This document shows positions 28,001 through 40,000 of a DNA stretch of 64,000 nt, piece after piece. Each line of letters starts with the position of its first letter. Position 1 is the stretch's first letter. Origin of the DNA: Conchocele bisecta (Eukaryota > Mollusca > Bivalvia > Lucinida > Thyasiridae); NCBI GenBank assembly GCA_029237695.1, contig CM055265.1, positions 84,004,447 to 84,068,446 of the forward strand, written 5' to 3'. The notes beneath the pieces are model-generated. The model did not search any database and had not been told where the DNA came from. It was given only the letters and a program-made list of their open reading frames with translations. The position numbers and the translations under genes are program-made.

Positions 28001-31000
28001 TTTATCATCATTGTCGCACCTGCTTGCGGAAATGCGCGATCCTGTGCCCAATGTCAAGGTCAAATTACTTTTGAATTTTTTTGTTAAAGTTTTTTCGTGT
28101 ACTATACTCTGCAACTGCTTCACCCAATAGGCCAAATTGATACTTCACATGGGTGTTTATCATCATTGTCGCACCTGCTTGCGAAAAGCGCGATCCTGTG
28201 CCCTATGTCAAGTCAAATTTACTTTGAATTTTTTTTTAATTTTTTTTTTTTTTCTTTTTTTATTAAAGTTTTTTTCGTGTACTATATCTCTGCAACTGCT
28301 TCACCCAATACCTTGATACTTCACATGGGTGTTATCATCATTGTCGCACCTGCTTGCGGAAAGCGCGATCCTGTGCCCTATGTCAAGTTCAAATTACTTT
28401 GAATTTTTGTTAAAGTTTTTTCGTGTACTATATCTCATGCAACTGCTTCACCCAATACCTTGATACTTCTACATGAGTGTTTATCATCATTGTCACACCT
28501 GCTTGCGGAAAGCGCGATATCGTCGGCATTTTGGCATACGTCCGTCCGTTCGTCCGTAGTGTCCGGTTAAAGTTTTTTGGTTAAAGTTTTTTTTTTGCCA
28601 TCTACTATATCTATTTTTTTAGTGTCCATGCCTCGCCCCAAGGCGCGACATGCAGGCCACGGCCATCTAGTCTACAAAAAGTGGGTATAATTATGTTATC
28701 CAAGTGTCTATGCTTGGAAAAAACCTGGCCTTCGTGGCTTTGCCTCGTTTCTTGTTTTCAATATATTGCATAATGTCGTATACCTGTCTAGTGTTTTCCC
28801 CCATGTATCTTCCTGAAATAAATCCTGTTTGGTCCCCATTTATTAATTTGTCTAATACTGTTTTTATTCTATTAGCGATAGATGCTGATGCCATTTTGTA
28901 AATTGTGTTTAATAATGAAATAGGTCTATAATTTTTTAGAAAATTTCGAGATTTATTTTCTTTTGGGATTAGTGTTATTATACCCTGCCGTTGAGTTATA
29001 AATAGTTCACCCTTCTGATAGCTATAATGTATTGCCCTACAAATGAAATCACCCAGTTTATGCCAAAACATTTTATAAAATTCGCATGCAAATCCGCTTG
29101 TACCTGGGCTACGGTTGTTCGTCATGTTTTTTAGTGCAAAGGCTAGTTCAGTTTTTGTGATTAATCCTTCTAGTTTTTCTGATTCTGCTTCATTTAATTT
29201 TGGTACATGCGCATTTTCCAAAAAATATCCAAATCTAATTCTTTATAAGTATCTGTGTCTTTATTGCTATACAGTTTGGTGTAAAATAGTTCTGTTTCTT
29301 TTAATATCTCTGACTGGTTTGTAATTATTTTTCCATTTTCTGTTTCAAGTTTTGGTATTGTTTTACTTATAAAGTTATGAGATTCGAGTGCACAGAAATA
29401 TTTTGTTGGTTTTTCTCCTTCATTTATATTTAGAGCCCTTGATCGAATAACTGAACCATTTACTTTAATTTTACGAATTTCCTGGAGTTCTAATTTTAAA
29501 ATTTCAATTTTATTCATGTCTTCTTTCTTATTAATTGTTTTTCCATGTCTAATATTTGTTCTGTTAATGATTTTTCTTTTGATTGGTTTCTTTTTTTATA
29601 AAGGAAGAATAAGAAATAGATTTTCCACGTAGTTCCATCATAAGTGTTTCTAGAAAAAGTTGATCGTTAATTGTGAATTGCAATTCGTTGTTTGGTATTT
29701 CATGCAAGTTTTCTCGGTTATATATTGGAATAGCATATTGATTTTTTATTTCTTCTATTTTTTCATTAATCATGTTTATGTAATTTATGTCTTTCAGCAT
29801 TGAATTATTATGTTTCCATAGTGGTTTTCCCTTTATAAAATTGTTGAAACATAAACTTAACAATCAAGGTGAATGATCAGATCTGTAGCTATTTTCAATG
29901 ATGCAGCTTTTAATTGAAGGTAAAGTATTTTCAGAGATGAGGAAGAAATCTAGTCTTGCTTGCTGAAAAGGCTGTCGTCGTCTCCATGTGAACCTTCTCA
30001 TTAGGGGGTGATTTTCTCTAAAAGGGTCGATTAAATATGTTTCTTGAATAATTTCTAATAATTTTTCTCTAGATTTTTTATTATTTATATTTTTATAGTT
30101 ATGATAGTCTAACTCTGGGTCCAAAACAAGGTTAAAATCTCCGCATAAAATATATATCGTTATTCATTTCATCAATTTCTTTTGATATGTTCTGAAAAAA
30201 AAGGGGATCATCTGAGTTTGGTCCATAGAGGCATACAAGTGTAAATTTATTATTTTCAATACTGATGTCTAGTAGAATGAAGTTACCATTGGGATCGCAT
30301 TTTGACTGGTGTACTTTATAGTCTAAATTACCATTGAATAATATTGCTACTCCCCTTGCATTAGATCGAAATGAACTGAAATAACAATCATTACCCCACC
30401 TAGTCCGTACAAATTTTTCGTCTTCCCCTGGAGTGAAGTGGGTATCTTGCAAACAGTATATGTGATATTTTTTTATCTTTTAAATATTGAAAAAGATCAG
30501 TGCGTTTGGGAAGTTGACCTATTCCTTGACAATTTAATGACAATATTTTTATTTCACTCATTGCCTATTTAGGGTGGTTTTTTTCTTACCATATTCAACT
30601 CCAACAGAGCCTGCGGGTGCGTAAACCTAATAGGGGGAATGCAAAAAGGTGTGAACAAAAAAAAGCTGTGCATATCTAATCTACTGAGGGAGGGGTGCTT
30701 TATGTTCTAGAAGCTGATATTTCTTTATAATATGGAGAATAAACTTGTATTTTTGGGTAGGTCTACTGACCAGTTGAAGACCAGAAAGAAAATTTAAAAT
30801 AAGTTATGTTAATAATGAAACTAATCTGCTGAAATGCAAACATAATTTCATCATGGACTAAGGGGGACAACCATAACACTTTCAATACACGTATAGTGGC
30901 AAACAGTGTAGATCCAGATGAGCCGGCTCGTGACAAGCCGTCTCCTCAGGATCCGTACCTTCTGAAAGTAAGTTTCATCTCACAGTCTATTCCAGTTACT

Positions 31001-34000
31001 TGGAGTTGAGAGGGTTAACATATATAACAGACAGAATAACCACCTGTGTGCCCCATTCTCTTTTACTGCTAGTCAGGAATATATTTTCTTTCTACATGTA
31101 CCGGTACTGACATAAAGTAAACAATTATCATTTGTGTTGGTCAATGGGAGACAACTGCTCTGACAAATGGAAAATACAAAACAAACAGCAGACAAAAAAT
31201 ATAATCCAGCATTGTAAGGGTTAATTGTTGATAGGCGGGAACAGAGTGTTGTCGTTTGTTGATTTTCAGTTCTGATCTATATCATTTTACTACAAACATG
31301 TTACTGACAGCACATGAGAACCGCCTCCAATGGATACAATTCCCATGTGCTGCCAGGGCATGCTCTCGTCCAGAAAAAAACCGAAAATCAACAATATACT
31401 GTGCAGATTTGTAAGGCTTACGAGGCTGACAAAATGTTATTCAGACGACCAAAGGAACAACTGATGTGGGGCGATCACTATATCCCCGGACTGATTTGTT
31501 TGAGGATGAACATAAATTAATTCCCTCATATCATACAAAAGGCGAGGATTCTTTGTTACTGTACCACCTAGGACCACCAAACTTTCAAAGCTTCATAATC
31601 AATGGGTGCCCACCACATATCACTATCCAACATGTTACTTTTTTTTTAACTTCACCCATTTTTTCAGCGCTGCCGACTTAGCCATTTTCAATGTTAAGTT
31701 TTCGTGTTTGAGTCCATTTCTTTGTTACTGTACCACCTAGGACCACCAAACTTTCACAGCTTCATAATCAAGGGGTGCCCACCACATATCACTATCCAAC
31801 ATGTTACTTTTTTTTTTACTTCACCCATTTTTTCCGCGTAGTCGACTTAGCCATTTTCAATGTTAAGTTTTCGTTTTTACAATGTTAAATTTTCGTGTTT
31901 AAGTCCATTTCTTTGGTACTGTACCACCTAGGACCACCAAACTTTCACAGCTTCATATTCAAGGGGTGCCCACCACATATCACTATCCGACATGTTACTT
32001 TTTTAGCCAGGTTTTTTAAAAAAAAATCCAGGCTATTGGATTGGCGAAAGCCGGGCGGGCGGGCGGGCGGGGGGCGGGCGGGCGGGTGGGCGGGCGGGCG
32101 GTGCGCGTCCACAATCAATGTTAAGTTTTCGTGTTTGAGTCCATTTCTTTGTTACTGTACCACCTAGGACCACCAAACTTTCACAGCTTCACAATCAAGG
32201 GGTGCCCACCACATATTACTATCCAACATGTTACTTTTTTAGCCAGGTTTTTTGAAAAAAAGTCCAGGCTATTGGATTGGCGAAAGCCGGGCGGGCGGCG
32301 GGCGGGCGGGCGGGCGGGCGGGCGGCGGGCGGGCGGGCGGCGGGCGGCGTCCACAATCAATGTTAAGTTTTCGTGTTTGAGTCCATTTCTTTGTTACTGT
32401 ACCACCTAGGACCACCAAACATTCACAGCTTCATAATCAAGGGGTGCCCACCACATATCCCTATCCAACATGTTACTTTTTTAGCCAGGTTTTTTGAAAA
32501 AAAATCCAGGCTATTGGATTGGCGAAAGCCGGGCGAGCGGCGGCCGGGCGGGCGGTGGGCGGGCGGTGGGCGGCGGGCGGCGTCCACAATCAATGTTAAG
32601 TTTTCGTGTTTGAGTCCATTTCTTTGTTACTGTACCACCTAGGACCACCAAACTTTCACAGCTTCATAATCAAGGGGTGCCCACCACATATCACTATCCA
32701 ACATGTTACTTTTGTTTTAACTTGACCCATTTTTTCCGCGCAGTGGACTTAGCCATTTTCAATGTTAAGTTTTCGTGTTTGAGTCCATTTATTTGTTACT
32801 GTACCACCTAGGACCACCAAACTTTCACAGCTTCATAATCAAGGGGTGCTCATCACATATCATTATCCAACATGTTACTTTTTTAGCCAGGTTTTTTGAA
32901 AAAAAATCCAGGCTATTGGATTGGCGAAAGCCGGGCGGGTTTTTTGCGGCGGGCGGCGTCCACAATCAATGTTAAGTTTTCGTGTTTGAGTCCATTTCTT
33001 TGTTACTGTACCACCTAGGACCACCAAACTTTCACAGCTTCATAATCAAGGGGTGCCCACCACATATCACTATCCAACATGTTACTACTTTTTTTTTAAC
33101 TTGACCCATTTTTTCCGCGCAGTCGACTTAGCCATTTTCAATGTTAAGTTTTCGCATTTACAATGTTATGTTTTCGTGTTTAAGTCCATTTCTTTGGTAC
33201 TGTACCACCTAGGACCACCAAACTTTCACAGCTTCATAACCAAGGGGTGCCTACCACATACAACTATCCAACATGTGACCATTTTTTTTACCTTCACCTA
33301 TTATTTCTACGTAATTGACTTAGCCATTTTCAACGTTAACTTTTTAACGTACGTCTGGTTAAAGTTTTTTGCTTAAAACTTTTTCCTTATACTATATCTC
33401 TGCAACTGCTTCGCCCATACCTTGAAACTTCACATGGGTGTTTATCATCATCCATATTTTCATTCTACCCCCCAACCATGCTGCCCCTGTGCCCAATGTC
33501 AAGGTCAAATTACTTTGAATTCCTTTGTTAAAGTTTTTTTGTGTACTATATCTCTGCAACTGTTTCACCCAATACCTTGAGACTTCACATGGGTGTTTAT
33601 CATCATTGTCGCACCCGCTTGCGGAAAGCGCGATATTGTCGGCATTTTGGCATACGTCCGTCCGTACGTCCGTACGTCTGTGTGTCCGGTTAAAGTTTTT
33701 TCCTTAAAGTTTTTCCATCTACTATATCTATTTTTTTAGTGTCCTTGCCTCGCCCCAAGGCGCGACATGCAGGCCACGGCCATCTAGTCTACAAAAAGTG
33801 GGTATAATTATGTTATCCAAGTGTCTATGCTTGGAAAAAACCTGGCCTTCGTGGCTTTGCCTCGTTTCTTGTTTTTAACTTGACCCATTTTTTCCGCGCA
33901 GTCAATGTTAAGTTTTCGCGTTTACAATGTTAAGTTTTCGTGTTTAAGTCAATGTTTTTTTAAAGTTTTCGTGTTTAAGTCCATTTCTTTGGTACTGTAC

Positions 34001-37000
34001 CACCTAGGACCACCAAACTTTCACAGCTTCATAATCAGGGGGTGCCCATCACATATCACTATCCAACATGTTACTTTTTTTTTAACTTGACCCATTTTTT
34101 CCGAGCAGTCGACTTAGCCATTTTCAATGTTAAGTTTTCGCGTTTACAATGTTAAGTTTTCGTGTTTAAGTCCATTTCTTTGGTACTGTACCACCTAGGA
34201 CCACCAAACTTTCACAGCTTCATAATCAAGGGGTGCCCACCACATATCACTATCCAACATGTTACTTTTTTAGCCAGGTTTTTTGAAAAAAAATCCAGGC
34301 TATTTGGATTGGCGAGCGGTAGCGGCGCGAGCGGGCGCGAGCGGGCGGAGCGGGCGGCGATTGCGAGCGGGCGCGAGCGGGCGGCGTCCACAATCAATGT
34401 TAAGTTTTCGTGTTTGAGTCCATTTCTTTGTTACTGTACCACCTAGGACCACCAAACTTTCACAGCTTCATAATCAAGGGGTGCCCACCACATATCACTA
34501 TCCAACATGTTACTTTTTTTTTAACTTCTCCCATTTTTTCCGCGTAATCGACTTAGCCATTTTCAATGTTAAGTTTTCGCGTTTACAATGTTAAGTTTTC
34601 GTGTTTAAGTTCATTTCTTTGGTACTGTACCACCTAGGACAACCAAACTTTCACAGCTTCATAACCAAGGGGTGCCTACCACATACAACTATCCAACATG
34701 TGACCATTTTTTTACCTTCACCTATTATTTCTACGTAATTGACGTTAACATTTTCAACGTTAACTTTTTAACTTACGTCTGGTTAGAGTTTTTTGGTTAA
34801 AACTTTTTCGTTATACTATATCTCTGCAACTGCTTCGCCCATTACCTTGAAACTTCACATGGGTGTTTATCATCATTGTCGCACCTGCTTACGGAAAGCG
34901 CGATCCTGTGCCCAATGTCAAGGTCAAATTATTTTGAATTATTTTGTTAAAGTTTTTTCGTGTACTATATCTCTGCAACTGCTTCACCCAATACCTTGAT
35001 ACTTCACACGGGTGCTTATCATCATTGTCGCACCTGCTTGCGGAAAGCGCGATCCTGTGCCCAATGTCAAGGTCAAATTACTTTGAATTTTTTTGTTAAA
35101 GTTTTTTCGTGTACTATATCTCTGCAACTGCTTCACCCAATACCTTGATACTTCACATGGGTGTTTATCATCATTGTCGCACCCGCTTGCGGAAAGCGCG
35201 ATATCGTCGGCATTTTGGCATACGTCCGTCCGTACGTCCGTACGTCCATGCAGGCCACGGCCATCTAGTCTACAAAAAGTGGGTATAATTATGTTATCCA
35301 AGTGTCTATGCTTGGAAAAAACCTGGCCTTCGTGGCTTTGCCTCGTTTCTTGTTATTAATATACTGAATTTATTACACTATCACAGAGCCATTTTGGCTG
35401 TGATAATGTAATAAATTCAGTATAATAATTCTCCATAATTTTAATCATCGAATATATGCAGTCGTTAGTTCTATATGAAATAATGCATTTCAGGAAAAAT
35501 AAATGATTACTCCCTCAAAGTATACTTAGCTAAAAGAAAACAAACTTATCCTGTCTGGCGACCACCATCAGATAATATATGTCATGTACTTACAAATTGC
35601 GGATATTGGACTGCGATGCCCGCAAACGTTACTTTTATTACAGAAAATGTAAACAGATACATTACTGGGACAGGTATCCTCATAATTCTGGATAAAATTA
35701 GCCACAAATAGAACTGGGCACATGTCGTAATTCGTTTAATTTACTGTTTCGCCTGTCGAATGTTTCGAAAATCAACATAAAAATACAATTTCAATTTGGA
35801 AATTTTCAGAAAAATAAGCGTATCATTGATGGGAAATTATTGTAGTGCCAAATATACGCGGCTTCTGGCATCTCGCATCATGTTGACACTGGCCAAACAT
35901 GTTTTAGTATTTAGTGTGTTGGTATTGTGTCACAGGCATATTTACTGCGAACATAATTGTAGCCACCAGGGACGTAGCCTACTGATTTGTATCTGTATTT
36001 GCTACCACTTACGAGTACCTTGTCACATAATTTTTAGCGACTTTCAAAAATATCACATTGAATCAGCCGTACGATTGTCGTTTGATAACAATGTAAATAT
36101 TCTTTAAAATGACCACTTGTAAATAGGCCTCATTGAAATTCTACAAAACAGTAAGAATACTCATTTTTTGTAGCGCGCGCCCGCTTGCAGACAGCGCGAT
36201 ATAGTCGGCCATTGGCATACGTACGTGCGTCCGGAAGTTTTTCGGTATACTATCAAAGCCTCGGCGGGGGCAACATGTGGGCTGCAGTCATCTATTTCAA
36301 TAACTTATAAACTCTTCACCGATTTTGATAATATTTGGCCACAATGTATGTCTAGAGATGGTGCTTTGTTTTGCATACGTCCGTCCCACGTCCGGCCGGT
36401 GAAGGTCACTGAGGACTTATGTTCACCTTGTTTGTAAGGCAAAAACGTTTGTTTTTTTTTCTTTATTTTATTAGCTCGACTATTCGAAGAATAGTGAGAG
36501 CTTATGTAGTCACCCCGGCGTCGGCGTAGGTGTCACCGTCACGCCTTGGTTAAGGTTTTAGTCAAGCTTGTATATGGAATACTCGTGGCCCTGCACCCAC
36601 CATACTTGGACAACTTCATCTCCTCGTGATGTACATCAACAACCCCTGACCTATATTTGACCATGACCTACATTTAATCTTGAATTACTTAGTTAATTCC
36701 CCTTGGTTAAGGTTTTTAGTCAACCTTGGTTAAGGTTTTTAGTCAAGCTTGTAGATGGAATACTATTGTGCATACAGCCACCATACTTGGACAACCTTTT
36801 CTCATAGGGATGTACATCAATAACCCCTGATCTATATTTGACCTTGACCTACATTTCTTTTTTAGTCAACCTTGGTTAAGGTTTTTAGTCAAGCTTGTAG
36901 ATGGAATACTATTGTGCATACAGCCACCATACTTGGACAACCTTTTCTCATAGGGATGTACATCAATAACCCCTGATCTATATTTGACCTTGACCTACAT

Positions 37001-40000
37001 TTCCTCTTGAATTACTTACTTAATTCCTCTTGGTTAAGGTTTTTAGTCAGTCTTGGTTAAGGTTTTTAGTCAGTCTTGGTTAAGGTTTTTAGTCAAGCTT
37101 GTAGATGGAATGCTATTGTGCATACAGACACCATACTTGGATAACTTTTTATCATAGGGATGTACATCAATAACCCCTGACCTATATTTTACCTTGACCT
37201 ACATTTAACCTTGAATTACTTAGTTATTTCCCCTTTGTTAAGGTTTGTACTCAAACTTGGTTAAGGTTTATAGTCAAGCTTGTATATGGAATACTCCTGG
37301 GCCTACAGCAACCATACTTGGACAACTTCATCTCCTAGTGATGTACATCAATAATCCCTGACCTATATTTGACCTTCACCTACTTTTACCCTTGGATTAC
37401 TTAGTTATTTCCCCTTGGTTAAGGTTTTTAGTCAAGCTTGTATATGAGAAATGAGAAATGAGAAAAAAACAGTATAATTACACCCCACCATTACAAAGTA
37501 TGCCGCTAGGTGTATAGTTTTCGCCTTTCCGTCCATTAATTCTTCGACATTTTTCCGCTTGCAGGGTTTGAGACAGCTAGATCGCTGGCGATGCATGGAG
37601 CACATGTGGTGATGGCCTGTCGCAATATGGCCACTGCCAAGGCACGTCGGGCAGATATTGTGAAGGAGCGACCACAGGCTCTCGTTGAACTGATGCACAT
37701 AGATCTGTCGTCTCTCAGTAGCGTAAAAACATTCGCTGACCAATATAAGAGGAAGCAATGGTAAACTACCGTATTCTCATAATATCAGAGCTCCAGATAA
37801 GCTTTGTGTCTAAAGCGTACTATACCCCCTGATTATATATGGATTATTGATTTTCTTCATTACTAAATAGGGAACAATTGATAAAAACAAATTGACAAAT
37901 TTAAACATTCACTTATTTGAGCTGCAAAAAGCAAACACTGTTTGCTTTTTGCAGCTCAACTAAGTGAATTTGCAACTTTATGACATTATTTTCACTACTC
38001 AATTTGAAAACCATACACATTGCTGTGTGTATTTTGTACTCCCACATTTGATAATCAATGAGTATTCAGCTAAAATAATTGCGTAAAATACGCCAATACA
38101 CACCTTATCTGGAGCTCTGTAATATCCCCTTTCTACTGTCTGTTTTGTGTAAACTTGCACACTATGCTTCTGATATATCATTTTTTATAAACATAAAAAT
38201 TGGGAAGGTTTTGTGAAACAGTACCAGTAATAGTAACCCCCTTCCACATTTTGAAACAGTACCGGTAATAGTAAGTTCCTTCCACATTTTGAAACAGTAC
38301 CGGTAATAGTAACCCCCTTCCACATTTTGAAACAGTACCGTTAATAGTAACCCCCTTCCACATTTTGAAACAGTACCGGTAATAGTAAACCCCTTCCACA
38401 TTTTGAAACAGTACCAGTAATATTAACCCCCTTCCACATTTTGAAACAGTACCAGTAATAGTAACCCCCTTCCACATTTTGAAACAGTACCGGTAATAGT
38501 AACCCATTCCACTTCCACATTTTGAAACAGTACCGGTAATATACACATGAAACAGTAACCGTAATATAAAACCTTCCACATTTTGAACAGTACCGTAATA
38601 GTAACCCCCTTCCACATTTTGAAATCAGTACCGGTAATAGTAACCCCGAAATTTCCAATTTTTTTTTTTAAACACTTTTGAAACAGTACCGGTAATAGTA
38701 ACCCCTTTCATATTTTAAGTTTGGTGTGGTTTGGACCTGGCACCAGGTCAGGTTATTCTAATTTCAGGGCTGAATTTATTTTGATGTAAATATTTCATTC
38801 TGCTTTTGGGATTTTCCCCGCAATGCATCAGGTTAAATGCCGGATCGAACCCGTTGGCCCTGCCTTAAATGACCTTAGCTGTTGATAGGCCGTTAAACAC
38901 CAATAAATCAAATCAATCCACACTTTAAGTGGCAATACGCTGTACTGGCCTAGGCTTAAAGAAGTAGAAACTTAGTAAATGTATGTTGCAATTGATATTT
39001 TAAAAGAAGGTAATTAATACACTTATTATACAGGTATAATGTGTGGACCAGGCATATTCATGATCCACTCACCGATAGGCAAGAGGGAATATAGCGTTAG
39101 TCCACGTACATACATTAGTATCACCTTTCATATTTCAAAAACTCATGATCCGCTTCACTGATTTTGATAATATTTGGCCACAATGTGTGTTTAGGGATGC
39201 TGCTTTGTTTTGCATACGACCCAACTCCGACCGCCCCAGGTCAAGGTCAATGAGGACTTGATTTTTGTCGCGCCCGCTTGCGGAAAGCATGATATAGTCG
39301 GCACTGGCGTACGTACGTGTGTCCGGTTAAAGTTTTTGATTAAAGTTTTTGGTTAAAGTTTTTTGGTTAAAGTTTTTCGTTATATTATATCTCTGCAACT
39401 GTTTTGCCCATTACCTTGAAACTTCACATGGGTGTTTATTATCATCTATATTTTCATTCTACCCCCGTGCCGTGCGGCCCCTGTGCCCAATGTCAATGTC
39501 AAATTACTTTGAAGTTTTTGGTTAAAGTTTTTTGGTTAAAGTTTTTTGTTATACTATATCTGCAACTGCTTCGCCCATTGCCTTGAAACTTCACATGGGT
39601 GTTTATCATCATGCATATTTTCATTCTACCCCTCACCCGTGCGGCCCCTGTGCCCAATGTCAAGGTCAAATTACTTTGAAGTTTTTGGTTAAAGTTTTTT
39701 GGTTAAAGTTTTTTGGTTAAAGTTTTTCGTTATACTATATCTCTGCAACTGTTTTGCCCATTACCTTGAAACTTCACATGGGTGTTTATTATCATCTATA
39801 TTTTCATTCTACCCCCGTCCCGTGCGGCCCCTGTGCCCAATGTCAATGTCAAATTACTTTGAAGTTTTTGGTTAAAGTTTTTTGGTTAAAGTTTTTTGTT
39901 ATACTATATCTGCAACTGCTTCGCCCATTACCTTGAAACTTCACATGGGTGTTTATCATCATGCATATTTTCATTCTACCCCTCACCCGTGCGGCCCCTG

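Larger units (their letters stand above)
24606..30561 (-). pseudogene. LINE ORF: APE-type endonuclease and reverse transcriptase (broken)
   Basis: Start at 30559-30561 on the reverse strand, with the opening SLNCQGIG of APE-like endonucleases; QDTHF and VCLYGPN follow about 30430-30230, then a segment ending YRSDHSP near 29864. The RT begins about 29200 ([26 protein letters not shown]), is cut at 28757 by F4 and resumes left of 26600 with DFEKAFD (26543-26563), SGDPLSP (about 26385) and FADD (26253-26264). The C-terminal region with a Cys-rich part (LCTFCKK...HLFWDC, about 24930-25000) ends at 24606. At least five frame breaks plus the insertion. L1/Tx1 clade assignment is by general resemblance. 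Confidence 0.8.
23551..31548 (-). mobile_element. LINE (L1/Tx1-type) with 9-bp TSD, interrupted by F4
   Basis: Reverse-strand non-LTR retrotransposon. TTCTTTGTT flanks it at 23542-23550 and 31549-31557, and removing the insert restores the F sequence TTTCTTTGTTACTGTACC. The + strand T-tract at 23551-23573 is its poly(A) tail. The single recognisable ORF (endonuclease plus reverse transcriptase) lies at 24606-30561. A 5' region of about 1 kb and a 3' region of about 1 kb contain palindromic MITE-like insertions. Net of F4 it is about 5.9 kb. Several frameshifts: not active. Confidence 0.8.
23411..35354 (+). mobile_element. Family F composite (F3) split by a LINE and holding iterated F 5' ends
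   Basis: 5' end AGCCAGGTTTTTTG at 23411 with a long (GGGC)n tract; split at CCATTTCTTTGTT by the LINE (23551-31548); resumes ACTGTACCACCTAGG at 31558. Further F 5' ends lie at 32005, 32241, 32483, 32885 and 34272, but only two 3' ends at 33873 and 35354. After 35354 the sequence ATTAATATACTGAATTTATT is the right half of a MITE M, the expected host of F3. Confidence 0.65.

Noticed and set aside
23402..34446. Open frames around the GC tracts (Gly/Arg/Ala-rich, 60-107 codons)
   Set aside because: They recur with every family F copy and depend on (GGGC)n length; not protein genes.
38178..38658. Reverse-strand open frames up to 145 codons
   Set aside because: They are readings of the 38-bp tandem repeat in rotating phase, with no start context, splice context or domain.
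38215..38706. CRISPR-like array
   Set aside because: The whole 38-bp unit repeats without unique spacers, and the DNA is animal nuclear.
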